A stretch of 25,787 nt of DNA from Candidatus Nitrosopumilus sp. (GTDB lineage: Archaea; Thermoproteota; Nitrososphaeria; Nitrososphaerales; Nitrosopumilaceae): assembly GCA_013043295.1 (NCBI GenBank), contig JABDOO010000128.1, positions 1 to 25,787 on the forward strand, in the 5' to 3' direction. Made by a program: the position numbers and the translations under genes. This document shows, piece after piece, positions 6,704-15,045 of this stretch. Below the pieces are notes generated by a model. That model was not told the DNA's origin and ran no database searches. It was given only the letters and a program-made list of their open reading frames with translations. Within the stretch, counting starts at the first letter, position 1; each line of letters opens with the position of its first letter.

Positions 6704-8863
6704 ATGAATAGATCCTCTGCGAGAGGAATTATCCTTTCATTTGCATTATTATTTTCCGTCATAATAATTTCAGTTCCATCATATGTCTATGCAGATAGTG
6801 TTTCAGTTACAAGTATCGGATTAGAAGAAACTTCAATATTAGAATTAAAGAATGATTCAGATGAAGAAGTCAATACATTACGAATTTGGTTAGGAAGTGA
6901 TTATAATTTTAAATCATTTAAAACCGAAAAAGGATGGACAGGAGAAAAAAATTCACAAGGAGTAATAATTTTCACGTCAACAGAGCCCATTAAACCAGGG
7001 GAATCAGTTAAGTTTGGTGTAATAACAGATAAACCAAATCCTGCCATTAACTGGAAAGTTCTTGATAAAAAAGAAACTCAAATTGAAACTGGATTATCTG
7101 TGGTAAAAGAATTACCACCAGTAGTACAAAACCCAAAATCAAATCAAAATACAGGAGGTTCTAATCAAAATACTGAAAATTCAAGTGAAAGTATGGGAAC
7201 TGAATCGACATTTAGAATAGTTCCAGAGAAACCAAATGTAGGTTCATCAATTAGAGTTACAGGTGATAATTTTGGAGTATCGCAAGAATTTGATTTCTAT
7301 ATTGATTCAAACAAAATTGGCTCATTTGTGACAGATGAAGAAGGTCATTTTATGACTACAATGAAAATTCCATCTGATCAAAAAGCTGACAGAGTAGATT
7401 TTAAAATAAAAGACAAGAATGGAGAAGAGAAGAAACTTAGTCTCAGAATAGGCGAAGTTGATAATAGAATTCCAGAATCACAAGACATTCCACTGACAAT
7501 TAAAGGGATTCCAAATGTTGTGCATAGAGGTGACTTGTTAGAAATTTTTGGAACGGGAACTCCGGGTAAAGGAATCACAATAACAATTAATTCACCAGAA
7601 GGAGAAGTTATCAGAACAAGAACGGCAGAAATTGATAGTAAGGGAAACTGGGAATTAGAACCACTTCTTGTTCCATTAGATAGACCATTTGGAAAGTACT
7701 CTGGAGTAATTACAGATGGGAAATCAAATAAATCAATTAGTTGGACAGTAGAATCAGATAAAAAAATAATCATTACTCCATCCACTTTAAAGTTTGAACC
7801 AGGAGAGATAATGAAATTCAATGGAACAGCAATACCCAACAAAACCATTGAAATTGTATTAGAGGATCCATTAGGAAAAGAAGTCTTTTCAGATATAATT
7901 TCACTTGATGCATCAGGAGAAGTTGAATTTGAATATCAGACAACACAAACAACCACAGAAGGAACATACACCTTAATTGCCACTCAGGATAAAGACAAAG
8001 AATTCACATATGCTGGTTTAGGACAACTACCAACAATTCCAGTTAACTTGGAATTTGATAAGCTCAATTACAAAGCAAGTGAAACTGCATATATTACAAT
8101 TTCAGGAAAAGCATCTGAGATACTCAGTTTGTTAATAATAGATCCTTCAGATAAAACAAAGGGAGATGTTGTTTCTATTCAACTTCAACCTGATGGTCGT
8201 GGATCACATTCAATTGATCTGAAAGGATTCGCATCAGGAGTATATACAGCAGTAGCTAGTAAAGGAACATCACAAAGTACAGAAATCTTCACAGTTGGTT
8301 TAGTGGTTGGTTCTGGAGATATTGATATCAATACTACAAAAATTGAATATAGCCCAGGGGATTCAATTCTAGTTTTAGGTGATACCGGTTCTAATGTTCT
8401 ACTTACACTTACTTTGTTTGATCCAGATGGTAATGAAATTAAGGTTAAAGAGACATATTCAAACAAGAATGGAAAGATTTCTGAGAGTTCATTTAGAATT
8501 CCTTCAGATGCAAAACCCGGAACTTGGACTATTAAAGCAACAAGTGGTTCAAACTTTGATAATGCAGAAATGCAAGTCCATGCAACTTCAATAGAAGGCA
8601 TGGTTGTATTAGTAGAAGATGGACCGGATTATGCAGCGGCTGGAAAATCTAAGATCATTAAAGTATTTGGGGGCCAACAAACAGTAACTATGGAGATTTT
8701 TGCTCCAGATGGTGAAAGAATTGACGAGCTTTCATTTGGAGCATCTGGTCAAGGAGAAATTAATCAACCATGGATTATTCCTAAAGATACAGAACCAGGA
8801 ACATACACTATCAAAGTTTCAGATGCTTTCAATAGTGCAGAATCAACATTTGAAATAGAGTAA
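6704..8863 (+). CDS. Secreted protein of about six Ig-like repeats
   Basis: This large exported protein has no recognised enzyme domain. The frame opens at a GTG at 6680, with ATGs at 6689 and 6704. I prefer 6704 because MNRSSARGIILSFALLFSVI gives a compact signal peptide with probable cleavage after VYA (residue 30), and a TATA-like gtttaag lies about 27 bases upstream. After an N-terminal beta-rich domain and an Asn/Gly/Ser linker (around QNTGGSNQNTENSS) come about six repeats of roughly 90 residues. Each has a pattern like PxxYxPGDxIxVxGxT, then DPDGNE, then GTYTIKA. There is no C-terminal membrane helix or sorting motif, so it is either released or held at the S-layer. Similar thaumarchaeal proteins are often labelled biofilm-associated or PKD/Ig-like; a structural or adhesion role is inference. 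Confidence 0.75.
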   Translation: MNRSSARGIILSFALLFSVIIISVPSYVYADSVSVTSIGLEETSILELKNDSDEEVNTLRIWLGSDYNFKSFKTEKGWTGEKNSQGVIIFTSTEPIKPGESVKFGVITDKPNPAINWKVLDKKETQIETGLSVVKELPPVVQNPKSNQNTGGSNQNTENSSESMGTESTFRIVPEKPNVGSSIRVTGDNFGVSQEFDFYIDSNKIGSFVTDEEGHFMTTMKIPSDQKADRVDFKIKDKNGEEKKLSLRIGEVDNRIPESQDIPLTIKGIPNVVHRGDLLEIFGTGTPGKGITITINSPEGEVIRTRTAEIDSKGNWELEPLLVPLDRPFGKYSGVITDGKSNKSISWTVESDKKIIITPSTLKFEPGEIMKFNGTAIPNKTIEIVLEDPLGKEVFSDIISLDASGEVEFEYQTTQTTTEGTYTLIATQDKDKEFTYAGLGQLPTIPVNLEFDKLNYKASETAYITISGKASEILSLLIIDPSDKTKGDVVSIQLQPDGRGSHSIDLKGFASGVYTAVASKGTSQSTEIFTVGLVVGSGDIDINTTKIEYSPGDSILVLGDTGSNVLLTLTLFDPDGNEIKVKETYSNKNGKISESSFRIPSDAKPGTWTIKATSGSNFDNAEMQVHATSIEGMVVLVEDGPDYAAAGKSKIIKVFGGQQTVTMEIFAPDGERIDELSFGASGQGEINQPWIIPKDTEPGTYTIKVSDAFNSAESTFEIE

Positions 8864-8873
8864 TATCAAACAA

Positions 8874-8881
8874 TTTTATTT
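8874..8881 (+). promoter_or_regulatory. TATA-like box for apt-mtnP
   Basis: ttttattt is centred about 25 bases before the apt ATG at 8902, so the apt-mtnP message is probably leaderless. Confidence 0.5.
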
Positions 8882-8901
8882 CACCTAGTTAAGCAAACAT
8901 T

Positions 8902-9414
8902 ATGAATCTTAAAGAAAAAATTGCAGACTATCCAAATTTTCCCAAGAAAGGAATATTATTTAGGGATTTTAGTCCAGTTTTAAAAGATCCATCAGCATTA
9001 TCATATGTAGCAGATGAATTTTCAAAATATTTTCATCCAAAAGATATCGATGTATTTGCTGGAATTGAATCAAGAGGATTCATTCTAGCCTCCATTTTAG
9101 CCTCTAGATACAACAAAGGTATGATTATGATAAGAAAAGCAGGAAAACTGCCTGGAAAAACTACAAAATTGGCATATACTATTGAATATGGAAAAGACAC
9201 AATTGAAATTCAAAAAGATATCATCAAAGAAGGTGAAAGAGTTCTCATTTGTGATGACTTACTTGCAACAGGTGGAACTGCAAAAGCATCTGCAAAATTA
9301 ATTGAAAAAGTTGGTGGAGAGATTATCGGATTTGCATTCATTATTGAATTAGTTGATCTTAATGGAATGAAAGGTATTAGCAAATACAATTGTAAATCAC
9401 TGGTGAAGTACTAA
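8902..9414 (+). CDS. apt: Adenine phosphoribosyltransferase
   Basis: The enzyme converts adenine and PRPP to AMP in purine salvage. The 170-residue protein begins with IADYPNFPKKGILFRDFSPVL, characteristic of APRT, has AGIESRGF (about 53-60) for base binding, and carries the PRPP-binding motif VLICDDLLATGGTA (114-127). Length is normal for the family. It overlaps the next gene by one base (taATG), and mtnP supplies adenine, its substrate, so the two form a metabolic pair that recycles methylthioadenosine. Confidence 0.96.
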   Translation: MNLKEKIADYPNFPKKGILFRDFSPVLKDPSALSYVADEFSKYFHPKDIDVFAGIESRGFILASILASRYNKGMIMIRKAGKLPGKTTKLAYTIEYGKDTIEIQKDIIKEGERVLICDDLLATGGTAKASAKLIEKVGGEIIGFAFIIELVDLNGMKGISKYNCKSLVKY

Positions 9415-10205
9415 TGGAAAAAGATGTCGAGATAGGGATTTTTGGAGGAACTGGGATTTATGATTCAGGTTTACTTGAAAATGCTCAAGAAATAGATATT
9501 GACACACCATATGGTAAACCTTCAGACACAATAACTGTTGGAATGTTCAAGGGAAGAAAAATTGCTTTCCTTCCAAGACATGGAAAAAAACATACCATTC
9601 CACCTCATAAAATAAATTTTAAAGCAAATATTTGGGCATTTAAAGAATTAGGAATTACTAGAATCATAGCTCCATCAGCAGTAGGCAGTCTGAAAGAAGA
9701 ATTTGAACCAGGACATTTTGCGCTACCAACGCAATTCATTGACTTTACAAAATCAAGAGATGGTTCATTTTCAGATAATGGAAGAGTTATTCATATTTCA
9801 GTAGCAGATCCTTTTTGTCCAGAATTACAATCATCAATACTTCAGATAACAGATAATCAGGAACTAAATATGCATAAAGATTGTACGTATATTTGCATTG
9901 AAGGGCCTCGATTTTCAACAAAAGCTGAATCAAAATTCTATAGGACGACAGGTGCAGACATTATTGGAATGACCCTTGTTCCTGAATGCCAACTTGCAAG
10001 AGAGGCTCAGATGTGTTATGCTTCAATTTCAACAGTTACAGATTATGATGTTTGGGCAGATAAACCAGTTACAGCTAAAGAAGTAATTGAAACACTTTCA
10101 AAAAATGTAGAGAAAACAAAAAAAGTCCTAACAGAATTAATTGATAAAATTCCTAAAACAAGAAGTTGTTCTTGTGCAAAGGCATTAGAAGAAGCAGAAT
10201 TTTAA
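9414..10205 (+). CDS. mtnP: S-methyl-5'-thioadenosine phosphorylase
   Basis: This phosphorylase splits methylthioadenosine (from polyamine synthesis and other SAM-using reactions) into adenine and 5-methylthioribose-1-phosphate. The 263-residue sequence starts IGIFGGTGIYDSG (phosphate-binding GGTG), has FLPRHGKKHTIPPHKIN, the substrate loop CIEGPRFSTKAES, GADIIGMTLVPE and STVTDYDVWA. The C-terminus has a Cys252-Ser-Cys254 CxC motif, known from archaeal MTAP II enzymes where it takes part in disulphide formation. The start ATG overlaps the apt stop. The 3' end overlaps the convergent small gene by 4 bases. Confidence 0.95.
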   Translation: MEKDVEIGIFGGTGIYDSGLLENAQEIDIDTPYGKPSDTITVGMFKGRKIAFLPRHGKKHTIPPHKINFKANIWAFKELGITRIIAPSAVGSLKEEFEPGHFALPTQFIDFTKSRDGSFSDNGRVIHISVADPFCPELQSSILQITDNQELNMHKDCTYICIEGPRFSTKAESKFYRTTGADIIGMTLVPECQLAREAQMCYASISTVTDYDVWADKPVTAKEVIETLSKNVEKTKKVLTELIDKIPKTRSCSCAKALEEAEF

Positions 10206-10486
10206 TCATCTACAAATGATTCTTTTGTGAGTCCATCTGGAAGAGTCAAATCACCTTGTAATAGATTTCTCTGAAGCAAATCTATAACTTCCTCAACATC
10301 ATATCCTAATTTTTCTAATTCCTTCTCAGTAACTTGTGAAAGTTTTGCACCAATATTTTGTCCTCCGATTCTACCAAATGCAATAGCTGTAAAGCGAAAT
10401 TCATTCTCATCAATTGTAAAATTACCAGTAATTTTTGCTGCCATTTGGCTTCCATGAATATTATTAATGTGAACTTTAAGATCCAT
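10202..10486 (-). CDS. Conserved small protein, unknown function
   Basis: This 94-residue protein is not recognised. It starts MDLKVHINNIHGSQMAAKIT with predicted beta strands (KITGNFTIDENEFRFTAIAFG). A helical region follows, including VTEKELEKLGYDVEEVIDLLQRN, and an acidic end. It has no membrane helix, signal peptide or cysteines, so it is probably cytosolic. It lies 10 bases after the stop of the zinc-binding gene at 10497-10895 on the same strand and is likely co-transcribed with it. Coding is supported by clean codon use and the tight packing. Confidence 0.7.
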   Translation of the reverse strand: MDLKVHINNIHGSQMAAKITGNFTIDENEFRFTAIAFGRIGGQNIGAKLSQVTEKELEKLGYDVEEVIDLLQRNLLQGDLTLPDGLTKESFVDD

Positions 10487-10496
10487 TTCAGAGATT

Positions 10497-10895
10497 TTAA
10501 ATTTCTACAGCTTTGTTAACATTATCATCAATTAGAAAGCTCCAATGCTTGTCATCCTCAACTTTGTAATCATTAACTTTTAGTGGAATTACTTTTTCAT
10601 CTAAACATTCGTGTTTTATTTCTCCATTTTCTTTTAATTTGACCAATTTCCATTTGTATTTTCCTTGCTGAAGTTTGCATATAGTAACTCCCCATTTTGC
10701 ATCAGGATCAATTTTTGGCATTCCAACGGTCTCAGCAAGCTCTTCAATTCCAAGTTGCTTTTCTTCACAGAATTTTTTCTTACAAACTCCACAACGCCAT
10801 ACATCAACAGAACCTATGGTTCGTTCATCTATGTTGATATTAACCACACCAAAATAGACGGGTTGATGCTTACAAGTTTCAGTGTCAATATCCAA
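10497..10895 (-). CDS. Small zinc-binding protein, unknown function
   Basis: This 132-residue protein begins MDIDTETCKHQPVYFGVV. Cys8/His10 and the CGVCKKKFC segment (about 35-43) look like a treble-clef or zinc-ribbon metal site. The C-terminal two thirds is a beta-rich domain (WGVTICKLQQGKYKWKLVKL). The start is a TTG at 10895; an in-frame stop lies three codons upstream (10902-10904), so there is no other choice. A TATA-like box on the minus strand (10917-10924) is centred about 26 bases before it, supporting this start and an independent leaderless promoter. Function unknown. Confidence 0.72.
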   Translation of the reverse strand: MDIDTETCKHQPVYFGVVNINIDERTIGSVDVWRCGVCKKKFCEEKQLGIEELAETVGMPKIDPDAKWGVTICKLQQGKYKWKLVKLKENGEIKHECLDEKVIPLKVNDYKVEDDKHWSFLIDDNVNKAVEI

Positions 10896-10916
10896 TGTTG
10901 TTCACCAATCTTTAGC

Positions 10917-10924
10917 ATTATTTA
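10917..10924 (-). promoter_or_regulatory. TATA-like box for the gene starting at 10895
   Basis: The minus strand reads taaataat, about 26 bases before the TTG start. It lies across the stop of the upstream HTH gene, so this promoter would give transcription independent of that gene. Confidence 0.45.
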
Positions 10925-11298
10925 GTTCTTGCATCATCGTATGGTTTTTCCAAAATAACGCCAATGCTATCAACTATTTTATTTCGTTTAAATTGAATAT
11001 TTTCTCGCTCACACATCTTTCTATACATATTAACTGCTGTAAATCGAGGATGCATTGCTTCAAATTCTGTGGAAGAAATATCAATAAAAGCGCCCAAAGT
11101 CATTAGATCGTTTGAAACTTTTTTAGCCTGTTCAATTGAGATCTCTAATTTTTCAGATATTGTTTCATAAGACATTTTCCCGTTACAAGTAACTAGCAAG
11201 TATACCTTAGCTTGAATGGGTTCTAAATGAATTTCAGATACCAAGTTGTTTTCAATTTCTGAATATGACATTATTTTTAAAATAAATTGTATTGACAT
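10918..11298 (-). CDS. TrmB-like helix-turn-helix regulator
   Basis: This 126-residue protein contains a winged-helix domain typical of TrmB-type archaeal regulators: LEPIQAKVYLLVTCNGKMSYETISEKLEISIEQAKKVSNDLMTLGAFID, roughly residues 25-73. The second half is short (MHPRFTAVNMYRKMCERENIQF) and lacks a clear ligand-binding domain, so it may be a stand-alone DNA-binding protein. The start at 11298 is the first ATG; an ATG nine codons in (11271) is an alternative and would remove the hydrophobic MSIQFILKI. Its targets are unknown; the adjacent small genes are candidates by position only. Confidence 0.75.
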   Translation of the reverse strand: MSIQFILKIMSYSEIENNLVSEIHLEPIQAKVYLLVTCNGKMSYETISEKLEISIEQAKKVSNDLMTLGAFIDISSTEFEAMHPRFTAVNMYRKMCERENIQFKRNKIVDSIGVILEKPYDDARTK

Positions 11299-11316
11299 AA
11301 AACATGATCTATAAGA

Positions 11317-11535
11317 TTATTTTTTAACCAGTATCTTTTTTGAAATTTTTAAAGAAAAACCCATTGCCACAAAATGAACAATTCCTCCAATCATTACAGC
11401 ATAAAGTAAATTGTTCAAAATATTCCAAGATATAACAAATGAAACAAGGGAAGGAATTGTAATTATTGCTGCAATTATCGTTCCTTTTAGTGCAATTTCT
11501 CTAATGGAAAGTTGGGAGCGTTTGTCACTAGACAA
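11317..11535 (-). CDS. Two-helix membrane protein, unknown function
   Basis: A 72-residue protein with a TTG start at 11535. After a short charged N-terminus (MSSDKRSQLSIREIALKG) there are two probable membrane helices, TIIAAIITIPSLVSFVISW (about 19-37) and LLYAVMIGGIVHFVAMGFSL (about 43-62), then a Lys-rich end. No family recognised. It is divergent from the Hsp20-like membrane protein. A minus-strand TATA-like box at about 11558-11566 lies 27 bases before its start. Confidence 0.62.
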   Translation of the reverse strand: MSSDKRSQLSIREIALKGTIIAAIITIPSLVSFVISWNILNNLLYAVMIGGIVHFVAMGFSLKISKKILVKK

Positions 11536-11557
11536 TAGCTAAAAAATCAAAAATGGT

Positions 11558-11584
11558 AATAAAAATCAAATATACTTTATATTT
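11558..11584. promoter_or_regulatory. Divergent TATA-like boxes between two membrane-protein genes
   Basis: On the plus strand tttatattt (11576-11584) is centred 27 bases before the TTG at 11607. On the minus strand tttttatta (11558-11566) is centred about 27 bases before the TTG at 11535. The plus-strand box lies downstream of the ATG at 11553, which argues against that ATG as the start of the plus-strand gene. Confidence 0.5.
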
Positions 11585-11606
11585 GGTTGACTGTAATTTT
11601 TACTGT

Positions 11607-12065
11607 TTGGCAAGTTATAAAGGAGCATATTCAAATGATCAATCATTAAATTTTGTAATTCCAATTATCATTATTTTATTTTTAGGGATCATCTACATAA
11701 TGACACAAAGAGCTGATACTGGATTTGTAAGCTTTATTCTAATCGGTGCAGCCGCTCTTACAATGTTTTATTGGGTAAAAGTTCTTAAAAAAATGACAAA
11801 GGAACAAAAGCCATCATACAGCAAGGTAAGAGAACAAGAAACAAAGAATTGGGTTTATGATCTAATTAAAGGTGAAGACGAATTAGTCTTTGTTGCAGAA
11901 GTTCCAGGTCCTGAAGATAAAATTGCAGTTAGATTAGTAGATGGGATTCTATACATTCGCGGAACATCTGGGTTTTCAAAAGAAGTTCCAATTGAAGGAG
12001 TTGCAGAAATGCAAATTTTTGATTTCAAATATAGAAATGGTGTTCTTACACTAAGAATAAAATAA
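11607..12065 (+). CDS. Membrane-anchored Hsp20/alpha-crystallin-like protein
   Basis: The protein has two N-terminal membrane helices, LNFVIPIIIILFLGIIYIM and FVSFILIGAAALTMFYW, then a linker. It ends in a beta-sandwich domain resembling small heat-shock proteins: DELVFVAEVPGPEDKIAVRLV, then DGILYIRG, KEVPI and a final NGVLTLRIK. The family's I-x-I tail is not evident. The frame opens at an ATG at 11553, but the TATA-like box at 11576-11584 lies after it, so I choose the TTG at 11607 (152 residues, beginning MASYKGAYSNDQS). A chaperone domain at the membrane could protect membrane or secreted proteins, which is inference. Confidence 0.68.
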   Translation: MASYKGAYSNDQSLNFVIPIIIILFLGIIYIMTQRADTGFVSFILIGAAALTMFYWVKVLKKMTKEQKPSYSKVREQETKNWVYDLIKGEDELVFVAEVPGPEDKIAVRLVDGILYIRGTSGFSKEVPIEGVAEMQIFDFKYRNGVLTLRIK

Positions 12066-13187
12066 CTAAAGACTTTTTGCCAATTCTAATTTTTGTGGCA
12101 AATATTTGTCAGTAATATTTGTTAAACCATATTTTGAGAATGCTTCTAGTTCGGCTTTTCTCTTTAATCTTAAAAATACATCAAGTTCTTTTTTCCAAAT
12201 GCCATCTTGGTATCTAGGATCTTTTTGCAAATCATAGCATCGCTTAATGTCAGATTCAGTCATTGGAATTGTTGGTAACTTGTATTTTTCAATATCTGTA
12301 GCCCACACTCCAACCCATTTAGCATCCGGAACAGTTAGCTCTCTTAGATGAGCTGCATTAGCTGAACCAGATTTAATTACCATTGCAATATGTTCTCCAT
12401 ACACATCACCGTCTGTCAAAACAATTACAGGTAGTTTCATTTCATCATGTAGTCTTTTTAATAATGTTCTAGTTGAACGAGGAGCTTGTCCTCCAGTATT
12501 GATAATAATTGATTTGAATTTTTTGTCAATTTGTTCCTCAACAAATCTTGTAAAGAGGCCACCTTTTTCTATTGCAATAACAATTTCTGCGCTAGTATCT
12601 ACTAATTCAGCAGTTGTTAAACTAGGACCTATTGAATATCCATCAGGGTGATTTGAAAGATTCATAGTTTTTCCTTCATAACCAGGTATAGTATATTCTA
12701 TATTCAAATCTCCAAATATTGAGCTTCTTTCTTCAGGGAAAATGTGAAAATCTTCTCTAGGTTTTGAAGTTACAGCCTCTAAATCAACTATAATGTTATC
12801 TGATTCAGATTGATCATCAAACTCGATTGCGAAAGCCTGTGAAGAATAATAGACATCTCTTAAAGTGGAAGATTTTTTTTCATGTGTTAATCTGTTTGCA
12901 AAAAATGCCAACCACATTAATTGTGTAAATGATCTTAATTGTGCAGAATTTCTTGAACTTCTTACAGCAGCATTATTTCCTAGGATGTACTGTCTGAGTT
13001 TTTTATCATATACAATATTACTTACGGATCTACTAGGAATAGAAAATTTTGGGAATTGTCCATTATCTAAATCATCATAAATTTTTGCACCATGACTTTT
13101 AAGCATCTCAAGAATATTTTTTTGTTTTTCATCAGCTTTTTTGCTTCGCTCTTTAATTCTTGTTTGTTCTTTTTTACTTGTTTTCAA
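12066..13187 (-). CDS. top6A: DNA topoisomerase VI subunit A
   Basis: This is the Spo11-like cleaving subunit of type IIB topoisomerase, which passes one duplex through a transient double-strand break. The 373-residue sequence contains the winged-helix catalytic region with TLRDVYYSSQAF; Tyr113/Tyr114 are adjacent, and by alignment of the family pattern the second is the probable DNA-linked residue. The Toprim domain has IEKGG (Glu207) and LTDGDVYGEHI (Asp259, Asp261) for magnesium. The start is a TTG at 13187, within the last 14 bases of top6B, with GGAG a short distance upstream on the minus strand. It is the last gene of the RIO1-KH-top6B-top6A cluster. Confidence 0.96.
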   Translation of the reverse strand: MKTSKKEQTRIKERSKKADEKQKNILEMLKSHGAKIYDDLDNGQFPKFSIPSRSVSNIVYDKKLRQYILGNNAAVRSSRNSAQLRSFTQLMWLAFFANRLTHEKKSSTLRDVYYSSQAFAIEFDDQSESDNIIVDLEAVTSKPREDFHIFPEERSSIFGDLNIEYTIPGYEGKTMNLSNHPDGYSIGPSLTTAELVDTSAEIVIAIEKGGLFTRFVEEQIDKKFKSIIINTGGQAPRSTRTLLKRLHDEMKLPVIVLTDGDVYGEHIAMVIKSGSANAAHLRELTVPDAKWVGVWATDIEKYKLPTIPMTESDIKRCYDLQKDPRYQDGIWKKELDVFLRLKRKAELEAFSKYGLTNITDKYLPQKLELAKSL

Positions 13188-15045
13188 TTACTTTCTCCTC
13201 TTTTACTGGTTTTTTAGATTCAACTGCATTATCTTCTAATATTTTCTTGTAATTAGGTTCTTTTTTCTTTCCAGCAAGTTCTGTACAAAATTCTGCAATT
13301 AGTGGAATGTATTTAGCATAAAGATTTGCTCTTTTCTTTGCCATATCAGCTTGACCTCTTTTTGACATGTATGCAGCTAGTTTTCTTGATAAAAATTGTA
13401 ATCCTAATCTTAATTCTCGTTCAATTTCTTGTCTGTCAGCAACATTTTCCTTCCCTGCGGTTTTGTAAGGTATTCTTGTAGAACAAATATGCGATACAAT
13501 AATGAATGGAGGATCTCCTTTTACCTTGTATCTACCCCAATCTGTATCATTAACAACTTTTAGCACTACATCACTTCCTTCATCATAAAGAAGGGGAATT
13601 CTGTTAGCATATCGATAAACATGTGGACCTCCAGATTTGATTTCCCCACCATATGCAATGCCCATTTCAATAATAAATGGAAATCCAGAATATGCAGATG
13701 CAGGGCGTTGAACAACAGCGGTAAAATCAGGATTAAAGAATTTCTTGATTCCTTTCTCTAGAGGTTCCTCGCCTAGAGGAGCCAAACAACTTGAATCAGG
13801 AGCCATAAAATCTTCAAATTTTTGAAGCGAATCACTAAGTTGAACTAATTCCTGGTTTGATAAAGTACCCATTCTTCTTTCAGGTTTTAAATTTGCAAAT
13901 TCTGCAAATTTTACAGCGGTAGTTGGTCCAATACGTTGAAATCTTTTTGTCAAAAATGTAGTTAGCGGTTCTCCCTGAACAGTGTTGGTCAATTGCTTGT
14001 AATATTGACTTTCAGGATCCATATCAACAGATTTTGATTGGGAATCTCCAAAATCCCAATAGAATAATTTTTTATTTGGAATATCAAGATCTTCAATTTT
14101 TATTTTGTTTAGTTTTTCAAAATCCATTTTTAGAAAAGACATCAAAGCAATAACTACCCTAACTTGACGAGAAAGTGTTTTCCATTTTTTCTTTGCCTTG
14201 TCCATAATTGATGTAAAACTAAGATTTTTTATAGACAATCCTAAATCTTTTCTAACTTTTTCAATCATTGCATCATCAATTGTAGGAATTTCAAATTGTG
14301 ATTCAACAATCATTCTTCTAATTCGTTCTACATCTATTCCGTGAGGATGTGGTTTGATTATTGTTGGTGGTGGTGGTATTTCTTTAACAAATCTTGAATG
14401 AGAAAATTTTTGTCCCTTTGGATCATCAAAAGTTATTGATGCATATGGTGTAATCAAAGAAGTTTCATAAACATAATCACGAATTTTGTTGCCTGCTTTT
14501 GAATAATCACCTTCCAAACAGATACTTACTGACAATCCTTTTTTTGAGACTTCTTTTGTGGTATGCTTTACTATGACAGGTTTATTTTTTTGAATATCTA
14601 ATAAAATTTCAAACTGGTTTTGAATTTCTCCATCTATAGAACTTTTTACAATAACAGGTTTGTTGGTTGTAATTTGTCCATAAAGGATTGCCATTGTTGC
14701 CCCAAGACCAAACATTCCTCTTGCTTGTTTAAGTCCAAATTTTGAACCATAAAGTACAGTTCCGAAAGCCAGGGGGATGTGTTCTGCATCTATTCCAGGA
14801 CCATTATCCTTTACAGTCAAAATGTATGGTTTTGGGTCAGGTTTTTCAGGCTCAACTGCTTTGATTGTTAAGTGTACATCTGGAAGAATGCCTTTTTGGT
14901 CACATGCATCTAATGCATTTTCAACGAATTCTCTAACAGCAGTATAAAGAGATCTTGTAGGATTACTAAATCCTGCTAAATCACGGTTGCTGTAAAAGAA
15001 TTCACTTGGAGAAATTTGATTAAATTTTTCTTTAATAGAAGACAT
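13174..15045 (-). CDS. top6B: DNA topoisomerase VI subunit B
   Basis: The ATPase subunit of topoisomerase VI dimerises on ATP binding and gates strand passage. The 623-residue protein shows the GHKL fold: REFVENALDACD (Glu39 to Asp49 region), DNGPGID (80-86) and GMFGLGATM (110-118). The central helix-two-turn-helix and transducer regions follow, with GPPFIIV-like strands and SRIPYKTAGKENVAD near the C-terminal part, then a Lys/Glu-rich end. The ATG start at 15045 overlaps the end of the KH gene by 14 bases, and the stop overlaps top6A by 14 bases. Confidence 0.96.
   Translation of the reverse strand: MSSIKEKFNQISPSEFFYSNRDLAGFSNPTRSLYTAVREFVENALDACDQKGILPDVHLTIKAVEPEKPDPKPYILTVKDNGPGIDAEHIPLAFGTVLYGSKFGLKQARGMFGLGATMAILYGQITTNKPVIVKSSIDGEIQNQFEILLDIQKNKPVIVKHTTKEVSKKGLSVSICLEGDYSKAGNKIRDYVYETSLITPYASITFDDPKGQKFSHSRFVKEIPPPPTIIKPHPHGIDVERIRRMIVESQFEIPTIDDAMIEKVRKDLGLSIKNLSFTSIMDKAKKKWKTLSRQVRVVIALMSFLKMDFEKLNKIKIEDLDIPNKKLFYWDFGDSQSKSVDMDPESQYYKQLTNTVQGEPLTTFLTKRFQRIGPTTAVKFAEFANLKPERRMGTLSNQELVQLSDSLQKFEDFMAPDSSCLAPLGEEPLEKGIKKFFNPDFTAVVQRPASAYSGFPFIIEMGIAYGGEIKSGGPHVYRYANRIPLLYDEGSDVVLKVVNDTDWGRYKVKGDPPFIIVSHICSTRIPYKTAGKENVADRQEIERELRLGLQFLSRKLAAYMSKRGQADMAKKRANLYAKYIPLIAEFCTELAGKKKEPNYKKILEDNAVESKKPVKEEKVIENK

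Noticed and set aside
7378..7848. Minus-strand open frame inside the Ig-repeat gene
   Set aside because: Shadow of a well-supported gene; no family resemblance and no promoter.
10665..10925. Plus-strand open frames antisense to the zinc-binding gene
   Set aside because: They overlap a gene with a plausible metal site, TATA box and operon context; their products look random.
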